Below, in pieces: positions 4,649 to 5,940 of a DNA stretch of 5,940 nucleotides. Origin of the DNA: Syntrophus sp. (in: bacteria) (lineage in GTDB: Bacteria > Desulfobacterota > Syntrophia > Syntrophales > UBA8958); contig DMAT01000075.1 in NCBI GenBank assembly GCA_003451635.1, forward strand, positions 1 to 5,940, in the 5' to 3' direction. The translations under genes were made by a program, and so were the position numbers. The notes under the pieces were generated by a model. That model ran no database searches. It was not told the origin of the DNA and saw only the letters and a program-made list of their open reading frames with translations. How positions within the stretch are numbered: the first letter of the stretch is position 1; every line of letters begins with the position of its first letter.

Positions 4649-5940
4649 ATGGCGGACATCTCACTAAGGGATCTCGGAAGTTCCATCGAAAACGTCCTTA
4701 CTCCCACAGCCTCCTCCCGCAACCGGTTCAGCATGTCCGACACTGATTTCACGGATATCGGCAAAGAAATAAACCGGATGCTCATGGGTTCGGAGGAAGA
4801 AACTCCCCAACCAAAACTCAAGGCGAAGCCCCGAGGCTTTATTGCCGAGACGGCATCCGCCCTATCCAGCGGCGTGGTCCAGACCGGCGAGGCCCTGGCA
4901 GGCACGGCGGAGATGGCCGTGATACCCGGCGCCGGAACGGCCAGGAAGTATCTCCAGGACCTCCAGGGAAACGATATGCTGGCCCGGCCGGACTACCTCA
5001 AGGAAGGCACCGTCCTGGACAACCCGGAACGCCTTTCCGACTGGCGCTGGTGGACCCGTTCCCTGGGTGAAAACCTGCCCAACATGGTCACGATGATGTT
5101 CCCGGGCGTCGCCGCCATCAAAGGCGCCCAGGCCCTCAACTGGGGGGCCAAGGCGATCAGGGCCGCCGGTCTTTCGGGAGCCTGGACCGGCTCCATGGCC
5201 ATCGAAGCGGGCTCCGCCTATTCCCAGGCCAAACAGGAAATGGCCCAGAATGGAACATTCGACGCCCCGACGATCGAGCGCGTCGCGACCATGGAAGGCC
5301 TGGCCGCAGGCACGGTCAACAGCATTATCGAATTGCTGCCGTTCGATAACTTGTTCCTCCGCCAGGCAGGCGCTGACCGTCTGGTGAAACGCATTGTCCG
5401 CCAGGCCTTCCTGGAAGGATCTACGGAAACCGCTCAGGAGGCCGTAAATGTCCTGGTCGAGAAAATGGGTCATAAACCGGACCAGAAACTCTCCGACAAT
5501 ATCGGCCGGATGCTCGAAGCGGGCATTATCGGCGGCACCATGGGCGGCATGGCCGGCGGCACCGTCGGAACCCGTGTCCATAGCCGGAATGTCAAACGCT
5601 ATAATGACCTGGCTGATTCCCTTGGAATCCGTGAGGATGTAACACAATGGAAAAAAGACGGTTTGTCGGATGAGGCTATCGCCGGGAAAGTTTCCGAGAC
5701 CCTGAAGAAAAACCGGGAGATGTCGGAAAACATCAATGCCGATCTTCCCGAAGACAAGCAAATGCCCGTCCTTTCCCCCGACATCGACGCCAAGGAGATG
5801 ACCAGCTATCTCCTCTACGGAAAGGGCGCGGGAATCATAACGGAATTTTCCCCCGAACCCGGTATCATCGGCAAGCAGGTAGAAAGCGCCAGGGACAAAG
5901 TATATCGCGCCATGGGCATGAAGGTGAAATCAACGGTTGA
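4649..5940 (+). CDS. N-terminal part of a large phage internal/polyvalent-type protein, 3' truncated
   Basis: Open from ATG 4649 to the last base (430 complete codons) with no stop, so the protein is larger than 430 residues. No cysteine is seen in this part. Residues 1-60 are polar, with a DxDFxDIGKEI helix. Residues 62-310 form a Gly/Ala-rich series of hydrophobic helices: FIAETASALSSGVVQTGEAL, LGENLPNMVTMMFPGVAAI (139-157), AGLSGAWTGSMAIEAGSAY (173-191), TMEGLAAGTVNSIIELLPF (214-232), LEGSTETAQEAVNVLVE (255-271) and a glycine zipper AGIIGGTMGGMAGGTVGT (291-308). The series 'GENLP', 'GSAYSQA', 'EG.tE..QEA' and 'GG..GG..GG' recurs in very large phage proteins, including polyvalent proteins and internal core proteins that enter the cell with DNA. 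Residues 315-430 are soluble helices (VTQWKKDGLSDEAIAGKV looks like a short helical repeat). Downstream domains such as a transglycosylase lie outside the window, so enzymatic content is unknown. By order it corresponds to the large ejection protein (T7 gp16), an inference. The start is supported by TAAGGAG. Confidence 0.8.
   Translation, partial: MADISLRDLGSSIENVLTPTASSRNRFSMSDTDFTDIGKEINRMLMGSEEETPQPKLKAKPRGFIAETASALSSGVVQTGEALAGTAEMAVIPGAGTARKYLQDLQGNDMLARPDYLKEGTVLDNPERLSDWRWWTRSLGENLPNMVTMMFPGVAAIKGAQALNWGAKAIRAAGLSGAWTGSMAIEAGSAYSQAKQEMAQNGTFDAPTIERVATMEGLAAGTVNSIIELLPFDNLFLRQAGADRLVKRIVRQAFLEGSTETAQEAVNVLVEKMGHKPDQKLSDNIGRMLEAGIIGGTMGGMAGGTVGTRVHSRNVKRYNDLADSLGIREDVTQWKKDGLSDEAIAGKVSETLKKNREMSENINADLPEDKQMPVLSPDIDAKEMTSYLLYGKGAGIITEFSPEPGIIGKQVESARDKVYRAMGMKVKSTV

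Noticed and set aside
4862..5761. A 299-codon antisense open frame
   Set aside because: It is the mirror of the well-supported + strand gene from 4649, has no sensible start signal, and its Gly/His/Arg-rich protein looks like a reverse-frame artefact of moderately G+C-rich coding DNA.

Overview
The window (about 55% G+C by eye) is a stretch of the late structural region of a tailed bacteriophage or prophage, most likely a short-tailed (podovirus-like) one. All six genes lie on the + strand and are tightly packed. They overlap or are 3 to 29 bases apart, no terminator-like hairpin was noticed, and each start that can be seen has a strong Shine-Dalgarno sequence. The host is a bacterium with a standard 16S anti-Shine-Dalgarno end; nothing here identifies it further. 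No integrase, lysis, replication, tRNA, rRNA or CRISPR feature was seen.

Layout. (1) Positions 1-846: the C-terminal part of a beta-rich tail protein, resembling nozzle or stabilisation proteins of podoviruses. (2) 846-1556: a cysteine-free helical protein of 236 residues with three 11-residue repeats. (3) 1560-2906: a 448-residue protein with a helical 11-residue-repeat region, a Gly/Ala-rich middle, and a C-terminal Hint (Hedgehog/intein) autoprocessing-like domain starting at Cys306. (4) 2884-3312: a small cysteine-rich GNAT-fold-like protein whose gene overlaps the end of the Hint gene. (5) 3330-4619: a cysteine-free, mostly helical 429-residue protein. (6) 4649 to the window end: the first 430 codons of a large protein with Gly/Ala-rich hydrophobic helices typical of very large phage internal or polyvalent proteins.

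Working model (inference). The order nozzle-like protein, then small, medium and large helical proteins recalls the T7 order gp12, gp13, gp14, gp15, gp16, where gp14-gp16 are internal core proteins ejected through the tail to form a channel across the host envelope. Genes 2, 3, 5 and 6 are therefore proposed to be ejection proteins. Sequence identity to T7 proteins is not claimed.

The most unusual element is the pair formed by the Hint-tailed protein and the overlapping GNAT-like gene. Cys306 is the first cysteine of gene 3 and sits at the Hint nucleophile position. The Asn that inteins need at their C-terminal end is absent, which suggests N-terminal cleavage or ligation rather than splicing.
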